A DNA stretch of 64,000 nt, from positions 808,954-872,953 of the forward strand of contig ONZQ02000001.1 in NCBI GenBank assembly GCA_900312665.1, in the 5' to 3' direction. This document shows positions 1 through 11,006 of the stretch, one piece after another. Position 1 is the first letter of the stretch; every line of letters begins with the position of its first letter. The position numbers were made by a program, and so were the translations under genes. A model generated the notes under the pieces. The model searched no databases and was not told the DNA's origin. It worked only from the letters and a program-made list of their open reading frames with translations. This stretch comes from Cephalotrichum gorgonifer (taxonomy: Eukaryota > Ascomycota > Sordariomycetes > Microascales > Microascaceae).

Positions 1-1245
1 CACACACGAAAGACGGAAAGCTAATTAGACCAGTTCCCAAGCCTGGCAGTCTATTCCCGCAACATTCGCGCCTTCGAGGCATATCCACAAGTAGTGATTA
101 TCGTTTTCTCACCCGTTGACCCAACAGATATTCCTAGCAGCGAGCTTCTACAAGTAAATATAAACCTCCCATCTCACAAAATATCACTTACACGCAGCAA
201 GACCCAAGACAAGACTTCCTCTCATGAACTTCATTCAACTATACTAACGACTAAAGACGACAATGATAACCCTATGAGCTTAGAGCCCCACACTGCAATC
301 CTCATCTCTCTCCACCAGTCCCGTCCCTGTCGTCTCTCCGCCCCTACCCCTATCCTCACCGCCCGCCGCCCCCTTCGGATCCTAGAGAAGCTCGACCAAG
401 CAAGGGCAGAGTAGTAAACCTTACCACCCAGAGGGGCAGGGGCCTGGCTGCCTACCTCCCGATAAAACAAGGAAGCAGACCCAGGAAGTGGGATACCCAC
501 TGCAAAATAAGAAAGAAAAAGGGAAGAAGCCAGTATTAAGTTATCTGCTCTTGCTCTCTCCCCACATCTTCTTCTTTCCCCAGCAGTGAAGACGCGAGAG
601 ACCAGGTATTGGAGTCGAATCCCGGACTCCTTCCCATCTTGCCGAGTTGAACCCAAGCATTGCGCCTCTCAGGCGAACAACCTCACACGCCCTGTCTTGG
701 TGACCCTACCACGCCGCACGCCCAAGCCGACATCCACATCGACATCGACACCCATGATCCGCCAACTTGTACATGGGGTTTGGTCACCGCCTGAAACGAA
801 CAACCCCTCCGACTCACGAAACTCGAATAGGAGTAACCCCGTATTGAAACTGTGGCGGGGAGAAACAACAGACCAAGAAAAAAGAGCAACAAAAAATGAG
901 TTAAACTTTGTGAACCCGCAACGCCCTTCATAGAGATGAAAATCCAAAGAACAGATACCTTAATTTCGCCCAACCCCAACCACCCCGCGAATCTCAAAAT
1001 GGATAATAAATACGGACAAAAAGAAAAAAAAATGGAAGGAAAAAGGGAGGTAAACTGGAACGGGAAGAGCAAAACTACAAATAGAATAAAACCCCCAAAA
1101 AATATAATGTGGGATAAGATGGATGAGGGGGAGCCGTGAAAGAGGAGGAGGATGTCCCCATCAACAGCAATGAGCAGACCCCAGAAGCCGTTTCGTCTGA
1201 GCATGGTAGTCCCACGAAGCAGGGTCGAGAAGGTGCCATCGCCGT
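1..1245. other. Left-edge intergenic sequence
   Basis: No gene can be supported here. The open frames on both strands are short, lack fungal splice structure and have unconvincing composition. A run near 1000-1110 is A-rich on the + strand and gives a spurious Phe/Leu-rich frame on the other. A CATC/GACATC-type short repeat lies near 730-752. The right part is probably the 3' flank and UTR of the BAH-PHD gene, whose stop codon is at 1246-1248 on the minus strand. Confidence 0.5.
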
Positions 1246-2858
1246 CTAGCTAATATAGGAGCCGCAGATGAGGCACCTGAGCGACTCCGTCCAGGTCTTC
1301 TCCCCCGAAGTGACGTTCTGGCGGAGGTCCACAATCTCGATCATGGGCGGGCTGACATCCATCTTAAGGGAGCCGGAGAAGAGCCCAAGATATGGCTTGG
1401 CCGCCTTCTCCTTCGCTGCTGCCGCATCCTGGATCTTGGCGCGCTTCTTCCGCGCGGGGGTCTCCTCCTTTGCTGGCGCCTCGGTGGCGGCCGCCACGAC
1501 GGCCGTGGCATCCGTCTTCTCGTCACCGTCAGCTGCCGTAATGCTAGCCTTGGGCTTGTCCTTGTCCTGCGACTCGTCCGCCTTGACGTCGATCGTCTGC
1601 CGTGTCTCGTCGAGGCCGGTATCCGTGGGGCTCAGCGGCGGGTTCTTCGACTCCTCGCCGTTGGCCCCTTCCTTCTTTGCCACCGTCTCGCCCGCCCCGG
1701 TGTGGGGCTTGTCCTCGCCGAGTCGCTCGTACGTGCGCAGCAGGGCGTCGTGGATCAGGCAATCGTCGTGGAGCCATTTGCCGCACTTCTCGTTTGAACA
1801 TCCGACCAGCGTCTTGTCCGGGTGCTCTGGCTGCCCGCACTGGCAGGTGGGTTCCACACTCTGTTTAGTGGCGCATGGTAAGTAAGCTGCTTCAGCTCCA
1901 AAAAACGTGACTGGTACAAAACTTACGGAAAGCTCAAGGTTCCTAGCGTCAAAGGCTTGTCTCCAGTATAGGGCGTTCTGGATCTCCTCGTCGTTCTCCT
2001 CGACCCAGTGATTCACATGCGCCATCGCCGTAACGCTAACAACATTAATAATATCCACTGTTGAAGGGGCCGATATGTTAGTCCACCAAATGGTATACAC
2101 GGGGGAGAGAGCGTGGACTTGTTCGCGGGGGGTTAGCACGTACTATGGTTAGACGCGATCAGCTCATGGGTGCCGTGGTACGGCTGTCGGCCCTGAACCC
2201 ACTTCCTGCCGTCCGTCGTGCCCGAGGGCAGGTCTTCAGGCCAGTACATCCAGTACACTCGGGCGTAGACGTGGTGCTCATCGCTCGCGCGGATTTCCAG
2301 GATGCGCGCAACCCACTCGTCCTCGGTCCTCCGCCTGGGTCCGTTCCCCGCTTCGGCGACCTCCTGGCGCTCGATGCTATTATCGTTGGCCACGTAGATG
2401 AAGCCTTCGCTGAAGTACTTGGCGCCGTTGACTGGGGTGGGGCAGCGTTAGCAGACGGTAAAGGGAAAAAAATAACATGAAGAACGTGGCGAAGTAATAT
2501 TGCGCCAAGAAGTCGGCGCCAAGAGCGAAACGACGGGGCGTCAAGGGGAGTTCGTCAAGGGGGAGGGAGTCGACTTACGGACGAAGCTGTTATAGCGCGT
2601 CATCTCTTGCCAACGGGCGCTGGGCTCGACCGCATAGTCGAGGTCGAGCGTCTCGTGGGTCTTGAACTTGCCGACAGGGGCGAACGGGGACAGTTGGTGA
2701 TAGACCTTCCTTGGTGGCTCGGCCGCCTGGGCCGTCCCACTCTTGCGCCTCTTGTTGGACTTTTTGCTGAAGTCCGTCTCAATCGTCACCGAGAACGGAC
2801 AGTCCGCGCGGTTCTCCTCGACCTCGCGCCGAGGCCGCTTCCTTGTTGAGCCGGGCAT
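1246..2858 (-). CDS. epr-1: BAH-PHD domain chromatin reader (EPR-1-like)
   Basis: Four exons fit in phase: 2858-2579, 2431-2144, 2057-1927 and 1860-1246, giving 437 residues. Residues about 70-220 form a BAH domain, with ARVYWMYWPEDLP followed by GTHELIASNHMDIINV across a splice junction. Exon 4 opens with a PHD zinc cluster: C239, C241, C254, C259, H264 and C267. The last Cys pair, C429 and C432 (CLIC), sits at the extreme C-terminus after about 160 residues of Lys/Glu/Ala-rich sequence. BAH followed by PHD in a protein of this size matches Neurospora EPR-1, which reads H3K27 methylation in facultative heterochromatin. Assignment to that exact orthologue is inferred. The start is the first ATG of exon 1 (MPGSTRKRPRR), a basic, NLS-like N-terminus. 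Confidence 0.85.
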
Positions 2859-4153
2859 TGTTTTTGTTTGTTGAGGGTTGGGTCGGGAGGATGAGTTTGG
2901 ATAGAAAGGTTGGCGCCGCGCGCGAAGGGGGAAGTAGATGGAATTGATATCTAGCTTCGAGGGGAGGGGGGTTTGGTGTGTTTCGGCCCCAAGGGTATAT
3001 CGTTTCCACCTCGGAATACCGGATATCCCGAGGCGAGTTACGCGTCGATGGAATGCTTTTGTCGTGAGTGCCTCAGGTTCGGCGGGCGCGAGCGGGGAAA
3101 AAAGCCGGGGGCGGGTTTTTTTGTCGTCAAAGCGGAAGGATGGGGAGGAAGAGCGCGATCAATTCCGAATCCCAAGGGGGTTGTCTCGAAGGATAAAATG
3201 TACAGGTAACTCGCTCTCGAGAAAATTAAACACCGGAAAGATGACGGCGTGTTTTTTTTTCCTTTCTAGAGGACGTTTTCCGTTGGCAGGATATGGTAAT
3301 CAAAGTGGGCGGGCGTCGTGTGGTTGTCAGAATGCGCGCGCCACCTGGCAAAAGAGTACAGAGCGTCAGACCGTGGATATATGCCGTGCGGCGCAGAAGC
3401 TCCGTCGGAGACTAGTAGGGGGCCGGGGCGAAAAAAAAAGAGGGCCAGCCAAGACGCGCGAAGATAAGGCCCCCGATGGACAAGGAACGCGACAAGGGAA
3501 ACTGGACAGATTCAGCGATGGGGAGGAAATGTCGTGATGACAGCGAGCAGTTGTGGCGGGTCCTTCGGCCGGCGGAGGGTCAGAAGGAGGGAATTTTGGG
3601 TGGGTGGACTGAACCTTTGATGGAGAGAGGGAAAGAGATTGCCTGGTCTGGTTGCGCTGCAGCTTGCATTCCTCGAGGTGGTCTATTGTGAAAACGTTAC
3701 CGCATCGGGGTTCCCTGCCAACGCAAAATTCGGCCGCGTGGCCAATAAGAAGCTTAGCATGACCGCAGCCAAGACGTCCGTGCTTTCCCCAATGGAATTG
3801 ATTTGGGACCGCAAATCACGTGATATATATTGGATCGGACAAGTAATACCGATGATTACTTGTGCTCTCATGCCAGACACCCAAAAAGGAACTGGTTTAA
3901 TCCTTGTTTCCCGGTACCAGGCTTATATAAAAGCGAAGATTACTATCGTGTCAAATGCTCTAACATCAACAAGGAACCGGCTTAATACTTGATTCCTGGC
4001 AGCAGGCTTATATAAAAGCGAAGATTACTCTCATGCCAAATGCTCTAACATCAGAAAAAGGAACTAGATGAATACTTGTATCCATATAGCAGCTTATACA
4101 AAACAAAACGCCAGACTCCTTCTCAATGAAGAGAACCAGCAGTCCGACTGCCT
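2859..4153. other. Intergenic: BAH-PHD promoter side and Atg22 3' flank
   Basis: No convincing gene. The left part is the 5' flank of the BAH-PHD gene and contains one ACGCGT box near 3049. The open frames at 2938-3537 and 3639-3992 are unspliced and low in complexity. The right part holds a degenerate tandem repeat of about 85 bp (listed separately) just beyond the Atg22 stop codon. Confidence 0.5.
3887..4130. repeat. Degenerate tandem repeat, ~84-87 bp, about 3 copies
   Basis: Units begin near 3887, 3971 and 4058. Each starts AAGGAAC. The first two share GGCTTATATAAAAGCGAAG and AATGCTCTAACATCA, while the third has diverged after about 45 bp. A weaker piece of the unit (TCATGCCAGACACC) precedes the array at about 3869. 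Each good copy carries a TATATAAAA box-like string. There is no coding frame through the repeat. Confidence 0.8.
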
Positions 4154-6316
4154 TTACCTCCTATCCGCATCTACATCCACATCGACATCCACGTCCACAT
4201 CCCCTCCACCTGCATCTTCCACCTTGAACCCCTCAATCACCTCAGCGAGCTTCGCCCCCTCGCGCTTGCCGCGGTCAACGTCGATAAGCCACATCAGCGG
4301 CGCGGGCAGCCCGACAAGAGCCGCAAGGAACCAGAACGCGGGGCGGATATCCCCGGTCTCGCTGATGATGGCGGCAACGATGGCGGGTCCGAAGAAGCTC
4401 GAGCCCTTGTCCGTAATCGCGTAGAGCGCGTAGAAGGCCGCCTCGGAGCCGGGCGGGATAAGCTCGCCGTACAGGGAGCGGCAGTAGCTGCCCAGCCCAC
4501 CCAGGACCAGGCCGTAGACCGCGGCGAGGGGGTACATCTCCCAGGGCTGCTGCAGCCCGAAGAGGCCCCAGTTCTTGACGAAGGGGAGGTAGCCGAGCAG
4601 GCCGTAGACGGGGATCAGCTCGAACAGTGCGAGGCATATTAGGATGATCCGGCCGGGGCGCATGTTGTACCTGCGGGATATGTAGGCCCAGCTGAAAGCG
4701 CCGAGCACGCCCGTCAGCGTGAGTATGACGTTGATCATGCCGAGCGCCCAGGTCTCCATCCTGAGCTCGACCTTGGCGAACAGGATAGCTGTCGACGAGG
4801 TGGTCGCGATGGCGTCGGACAGCAGGAACCAGGCCACGAGGAAGAGGATGATGTCCACCAGTCGGCGCGCCAGCTGGATCGTCTTGAAGAGAGACGTCCA
4901 TGAGTACTTGAGGTATGAGAGCCAACGCCTGGCGCCCCCTCGGCCATTAACGAGGCGGTCGGGTAAGGGCGGTCCGGGCCTGGGCCTCAGCCACATGGCA
5001 GCGGGGATCGTGAATACCGTCCACCAGAGGCCGATGACAAATAAGACGACTCTCTGGGCGAATGTGGTGCCGTCCATGAAGAGGAGGATGATGATGCCGA
5101 TACACTGCACGGAGAGCCCGGCAGTGTACCCGATACCCATACCCTTTGCCGATATCTGGGAAGACAGCTGCAGCTCGACCGAGGTGAGCTCATGGTCAGA
5201 CTCGCGCCGTCGGCGCGGGTAACCCGCACGAGCAGCACCATTACCCGCCAACGGGCTTGTCTCTGAGGCGACCGGGTCCGAATCTTCGTCTACCTCCTCG
5301 ATATCCGTGACGTACCCCAGATCCTCGGATTCCGAGGCAGACGGCCCACCACCAGTGGCTTTAGCCACGCGGACTAGGAGGTCCGGGTGCCACCTGACCA
5401 GGAGAGGGAGGAAAGAGTTCAAGAGGACAAACGAGGCTCCGAACGACGTGTTGGAGATGATGGCCAGGAGGCCGCCGATGAGGTAGTTGGCCTTTGTGAT
5501 GAACATGTAGCACATGACGGACAGGCTACCCGTCCAGGCGAAGGTCAGGAGCAGCTTCTTGCGGTAGTTGCCGTGGTCGGCGGCGCAGCTGATGCTGACG
5601 ACGAGGAGGGCCTGCAGGAGGACGCTGACGGAGAAGGTGTACATGGCGAAGCTCGCCGTGTTCACCTTCATGCCGAGCACATCTACCACGCATTGCGACC
5701 CCTCGCCGGTCGTAGACGTGGTGGAGCTGGGACAGGGCTGGGTGGGGTCGGAGAGGAGGTAGCCATTCTCTCGGGCGAGAGATTCGAGGAGAATCGGGAT
5801 GAAGGACGCTGGGATAGGCCTATTAGTCTACCATTTCGCGATGCTAGTTTTTCGGCGGCCACAGGCTGGAGGCCGCGGGGGAAATGCTGAGCTGGGGAGG
5901 AAAGCAGGTCGAGCTACAATTGTGGGGCTCGGGATGGAATGGAAGTGGATATCGGGTGGTGCGGAGGGAACATACAGATGCCTGCACAGCGGACCAAATA
6001 AGCGTTTCGTTAGCTATGATGCCAGCAAAATTCCTCCAAAAAAAGGCTCTTTGTGACGAGATTCGCTACGAGCAGACGCGTAGTCTCAGAGCTCCCTCGC
6101 TCGGGATAACGCACCACATATGACATAGGTCTCGGCGGCGAACGCGTACATGTACCAGCCAGCCAGTTCCTTGGTGCTGGTCGGTCGCGTATCCTCCCCG
6201 GCATACCGCGGCGCCGGGTCCGCGGGGGGCGTCTCTTCGGTCATCGCGGAGGATCGGTGGTGATGTCGTCCTGCATTTGCTGGCGGGACGACGGGGGAAG
6301 CTGGAGATTGGTTCAC
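4154..6316 (-). CDS. ATG22: Atg22-like vacuolar amino acid effluxer
   Basis: Major-facilitator-type membrane protein that exports amino acids from the vacuole after autophagic breakdown (family knowledge). Exon 1 ends at 6115 and exon 2 is 5808-4154, joined through a split codon. The product is 618 residues from the ATG at 6316, or 594 from the in-frame ATG at 6244 (MTEETPPADP). Exon 1 carries the family's first membrane segment (ELAGWYMYAFAAETYVICG). Exon 2 continues ASFIPILLESLARENGYLL and then about ten more hydrophobic segments. A large hydrophilic loop with an acidic stretch (YVTDIEEVDEDSD) lies about one third of the way in, as in fungal Atg22. The C-terminus ends in an alternating Asp-Val run before DADRR, which is an oddity of this copy. 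Which start is used is undecided. Confidence 0.9.
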
Positions 6317-8288
6317 GAGCCTGTGTGAGGTCGAGTGGGAGGAGCTTGGGGGGGCGATTGTAGGAGGTAGTGTATGGAGCTATGGGTATGTAAGGCTCCA
6401 TAAACTCCGGGGATTAGCCTCGACTCCCCCACAGGCTGCAGCGCACTGCCGTATCTCGGGTTGGCCAGTGGAGCTGGCACGTGTGTCAGCTGATAATGGG
6501 GCGCGTGCAGGCGACATGTGCCAGCTGACCAGCCAACCTCACGTCTCTGCTCTCCCACGAGGTCAATCCACTGTCAGCGCTCCTCGTCCAGTAGGTCCTA
6601 AGCATCTGTCCATGCCAACATAGCCCGCTCAATGTCCCGCCGAGAGTGGGTCGCTCCTCCGGCATACATTCCCCCCGCCTGCCTCCGTCATCACGGGGCG
6701 CGCGTCCGAAACGTATCCTGAGTGTTCGCAAAGTCCACAAATCGAACGGCCCAAGCGAGATCTAGAAGAATTCCACCACCGGGTAGCTTCCTGGGGATAG
6801 GGATAGGCACGCATGAGAGTAGCCGGCCCTCTCTTATTATTATCCGACCATCCATCCTCCAGCTCACCATGAAAGCAACCAAGCCGTGAGCCGGGGCGGC
6901 ACGATCGGCAGATCGGCACTAATACCAGCATCCTCAGACAGCCGCCGCCCCATCTAGCACTCCCCCTCCAATATCCCAATATCCCCCGTACCTCCCCGTA
7001 GATCCTGATCCCCCGTAATATACCTCCGCATCTGAACCCGCATTCCCTCCGAAGCCTCTGCCCCGGTTATCCGTGCGAGGGACATCTTGGCGTTCAGAGC
7101 GCATACGAGCGCACATTGCTCTCCATCTTGAACCAGAAACCACATTCCCTGACCCGACCCGACCCGCCGCTCTTCTTTCCCAGCCCGCTCTTGAAGCGGG
7201 GGAAGCCGGACAGAAAAAAAAAACCAGAGTGTCCGGGGGAAACGTATGTTTAGTGAGCCGCCTCCGCAACTTATCGCATCCCGTTCAAAGGAAGCGAAGG
7301 GCCGGAAAAGGGGGGGCGGAGATCTCAATCCTTATCCCGAACGAACACTCTATACTACACATACTTTCCCGGATCCTATAACTAATTGTCGGTACATACC
7401 TGGCGCGCTTAACATTCCCCACATCCCATCTATTTTCTCCATCAATGGCATCGCGATCCAGGACTGAGCCTGGGCAGGGAACAGCGGAGAAAACCAGTTC
7501 AGCCTATTTCCCCAAAATCCACCCACGTCATATATATGCCGCTGCTCACACCCCACCGAGGAGAAGACACGGCATGGCTTGTTTAACTCCCGGCACCGAG
7601 CCCCATCATGCACCTCAACATCCTCCCCCCTGGCATTCCCCCCTGGCATAGGGCACAGGGCATCGGGCATGAGGCATGGATCTACTCGCCCCTGGAAGGA
7701 ATGCTGATGATATTGCCGCCCTTAATGCTGGGTATCCGTCGCCACAGCCGTCGATCATCCCTCCTTTGAACCAATACCGGTATCCTCCCAACCTCTACGG
7801 GACGAGTCGCTTGGTGGATTAACGGCGAAAAGTTCCCCCCCACACCTCAACCCGCCGGGTTGATTGCAAGGCCGTGATACTTCGCTTCTCTGGTATTCGC
7901 GATATTGCGGCAATGCCCCCCGCCTCCCCTTTCATATCCTTCTCCACACACCCTCCAATCTCGGAACGCAAAACTCAACTCGGGTTCGCATTGCCGGTCG
8001 GTCCCCGAAAATCGCTGCCAAACTGGTCATGGGGTCCGGAAGCGCTCCAGTGGCGGTTCTGCCTAGATGGATATTGTTCAATCAAGGGGTATATTCGTAC
8101 GACTTTTACAGGATATCCGGCTGAAGAAACGGGCACACAGCCGACGCCATGTCATATATATAAAGAACAGACTCGCCCCGTTTAAGCCCGTGTAACTGAA
8201 TCCTCATCCGCTGACGAGAACCCAATCTTGAATCTCCCCTTCTCCCAGCCAAGAAATCGTCACGCTTCCCCCCCTTTTCCCGCCCAAG
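6317..8288. other. Intergenic: divergent promoters of Atg22 and the xylanase
   Basis: About 2 kb without a supportable gene. Overlapping short frames on both strands between 6.3 and 7.7 kb have no splice structure or recognisable domain. The last few hundred bases are the xylanase promoter, with a TATA element and candidate regulator sites listed separately. At 7848-7862 there is a perfect inverted repeat, CAACCC-gcc-GGGTTG. Confidence 0.5.
8119..8164 (+). promoter_or_regulatory. Xylanase core promoter: GGCTGAA element and TATA box
   Basis: TATATATAAA at 8155-8164 lies 125 bp before the xylanase ATG, a normal distance for a strong fungal promoter. GGCTGAA at 8119-8125 resembles the GGCTAA-type half-sites bound by XlnR/XYR1 xylanase activators. 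The match is not exact, so that assignment is an inference. Confidence 0.45.
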
Positions 8289-9614
8289 ATGAAGTTCACC
8301 ACGCTCGTCATGGCCGCCGGCGCCGCCGTCAGTGCCGCCGCCATGCCCTTCCTCGAGCTCGAGACCCGCCAGGCCATCGCCAACGTCGACGCGCTCATGA
8401 AGGACAAGGGCAAGCTCTACTTCGGCACCTGCGCCGATAAGCGCCTCCTGGACAACGCGCAGAACTCGGCCGTCCTCCAGGCCACCTTTGGCCAGCTCAC
8501 CCCCGAGAACAGCATGAAGTGGGACCAGATCAACCAGGCCCAGAACTCGTACAGCTGGCAGAACGCAGACTACCTCGTCGACTATGCCGTCAAGAACAAC
8601 ATGACCATCAGGGGCCACACGCTCGTCTGGCACTCGCAGCTCGCGGGCTGGGTCAACAACATACGGGATAAGGCACAGCTGACGAAGGTCATTGAGGACC
8701 ACGTCGCGGCTGTCGTCGGGCGGTGGAAGGGCAAGATCAGGGGTTGGGTAAGTTTTTTTTTCTTTTACTCTCCCTTCAAAACGCTTCCCTCTTCCGCTCT
8801 TTGCCTACCTCACACTCTCTCAGTCTCGCTATTGCAGTTGTGCTTGCGACAAGGAATGAAAATGGGAAGCAAAAGATGAGAGCAAGATGTCTAATCTTTT
8901 TCTCTCCCACCCTGTTTAGGACGTTGTCAACGAGATGTTCAACGAGGACGGGTCCCTCCGCCAGTCAGTCTTCTCCCAGGTCCTCGGCGAGGACTTCGTC
9001 CGCATCGCCTTCGAGGCAGCCCGCAAGGCCGACCCAGACGCGATCCTCTACATCAACGACTACAACCTCGACAGCCCCAACTACGCCAAGGTGACCAACG
9101 GCATGGCGGCGCACGTCAAGAAGTGGCTCGCCGCTGGCGTGCCCATCGACGGCATTGGTAGGATGAACCACCTTAGCCCCCCTCCGAACAGCTGCTCCTC
9201 TCTCATGCGTGATCTAACCCGTGTAACAGGCTCCCAGGGACATCTCACCCCCGGCCAGGGCCAGGCCCACGCCCAGGCGCTCAAGGTCCTCGCCGACACC
9301 GGTGTGAAGGAGGTCGCTACTACCGAGCTGGACATCCAGGGCGCGCCCTCGGCCGACTTCGTCGCGGTGGTGCAGGGCTGTCTCGCTCTTGAGCAGTGTG
9401 TGGGCGTTACCGTCTGGGGTGTTCGCGATCCTGTAGGTCCCCACATCCACTATTTCCTGTTTTCCCATACGTTCTCTTTTGGCCTTCTCGGAGGTAATCG
9501 GCTGACATGTGCTCGTAGGACTCGTGGCGTGCTAGCACGAACCCGCTACTCTTTGACTCGGGCTATAACCCTAAGGCGGCGTTCAACGCCATTGCGCAGG
9601 CCCTTCGCGGGTAG
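8289..9614 (+). CDS. Secreted GH10 endo-beta-1,4-xylanase
   Basis: Cleaves internal beta-1,4 bonds of plant xylan outside the cell. Exons 8289-8747, 8920-9157, 9230-9432 and 9519-9614 join in phase to give 331 residues, the usual length of a single-domain GH10 enzyme. Residues 1-18 or so are a signal peptide (MKFTTLVMAAGAAVSAAA). GH10 hallmarks follow: GQLTPENSMKWDQI, RGHTLVWHSQL, the acid/base Glu158 in WDVVNE (split by intron 1) and the nucleophile Glu265 in TTELDIQ. The end of the protein reads AFNAIAQALRG. There is no CBM1 cellulose-binding module at either end. Intron 1 (172 nt) is long for this window and pyrimidine-rich. A TATA box 125 bp upstream supports the start. Confidence 0.95.
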
Positions 9615-10152
9615 GCGGTTGGAACGAGGGGAAGGCGAACGGAACCCAGCCCGCATTGTCGAATGGTAAGTCGTCGGCGATCCGGGGGCGTTGAGTGAGG
9701 CGCATGTGGAGCGGGGGAAAATGAAGCTGCAACGAGAAGAATACGTACATTATTCGAACCTTCCATGTATATACTGTCGAATTTTAGCCCCTTTTCCAAA
9801 CACCCTCTGGATCCCGTTTGTGTTGTCTCTCATCTCATGGTCCTCAAAGAGAAGCCCCTCACAGTAAGGCATGGAGCCAAGATATAGAGCTAAGTACGCA
9901 TGAGAAAGTAGTAACAGACTGGTATAGTATTATTTCTAACCCCCCCCTTCGCTTCTATCGGATAGGGATGAAGGAGTATAGGTTTAGCTGAAGAAGTTGG
10001 GGACGGTATAAAAAGAGCAGGTGGATATCATTCGTTTCGAGGTATTTGCAGACAAGGGGAGAACGCGAAGCAGAACCAAAAGGAAAAGGCGACAAATTAA
10101 ACATCAAAGAAACACATCGGCGCAGCTCGAAACGCAAGAAGATTCCCCCCGA
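9615..10152. other. Intergenic between convergent xylanase and DUF3602 genes
   Basis: Shared 3' flank of two convergent genes. No gene or obvious element is seen. Part of it is probably the two 3' UTRs. Confidence 0.6.
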
Positions 10153-11006
10153 TCACTTCTTCTTGAAACCACCAAACAGCTTCCCCTTCAGCTTGTCCGC
10201 CAGGCTGACGGACACGGGCTTCTCGGGCGCAGACTCCGTCTCGTCGGCCTTGGAGCTCTTCTTGCTGCCGACCTCGGAGGAGGCGACGTGCTCATTGCCA
10301 GCGCCGCCGCGACCGGTATGGTAGTCCTGAGGGGTGGCGGGGGCGGGGTGGATGGCGGCCTCGGGGATCACCTCCTTGTCGCCGCGCAGGGGGGCGGTGG
10401 TCTTGGCGTCGCCAATGTTCCCGGAGCCTGGTTACAGATTCGCTTTTTGTCAGTGCCTATTCTTCTCTGGGAGCTCCTTTTTTCAAAGTAGAAGGGGAAA
10501 TCGCGAGAATGAATGAATTGTTGCGTTAGAGCAGCAAGTGAGATGTGTTGAGGGCAGCTTTCGAATGGAGCTGGGCAGCGGTAGTGGGGGGGTTTTCTTG
10601 GCGGCATGCGGTTGGCTGCTTAGCTCCATGGATGCGTGGGATGCAAGATAAGGCAGGCAGGGGTGCAGGGGCGGGGGGTTATCGCCGGCGCCAAGCTCTT
10701 GATAAGGAATCCATGGTCATGGTGTGCAGCGGGAAGGTGCGAAGGCGCAAAGAACGAAAAAAAAAAAAAACGTCAGGAGGAGTCCCAGGACTTGGGCTGC
10801 CTCGCGACAGGAGTCATCGTAGAGAGGGGGAAGGAGAAATTCGACGGGGGAACTAGATTCTTACCTCCCCTCCCGGTGCTGAAAGCGCCATCGCCATGGC
10901 TTCCCTCAACGCCCACGCGGACGACCTCACCATCGACGTACTGGGTGTCGTCGGGGTTGATGTTACCCGCGCCGCCGCGACCGTGGGATACCTCAGGGGC
11001 AGCCAT
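10153..11006 (-). CDS. DUF3602 protein (Par32-like, repeated RGGxGN motifs)
   Basis: Small hydrophilic protein of 138 residues from exons 11006-10865 and 10427-10153. It carries three copies of the family motif: SHGRGGAGNI near the N-terminus, STGRGGSGNI rebuilt exactly across the splice junction, and HTGRGGAGN in the middle. It ends in KLKGKLFGGFKKK. This is the fungal DUF3602 family, which includes yeast Par32, a rapamycin-responsive phosphoprotein linked to control of ammonium transporters. The role in this organism is inferred only. The start at 11006 (MAAPEVSHGRGG) fits the family better than the in-frame ATG at 11045. The intron of 437 nt is by far the longest inferred in a confident gene here. 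Confidence 0.8.

Noticed and set aside
596..640. tRNA-like string GAGTCGAATCCCGGACTCC
   Set aside because: The flanks do not form a T-arm stem, and no acceptor, D-arm or anticodon arm can be built around it.
683..1204. Hydrophobic 173-codon minus-strand frame at the left edge
   Set aside because: The Phe/Leu/Ile richness comes from an A-rich tract read in reverse. There is no splice structure or family resemblance.
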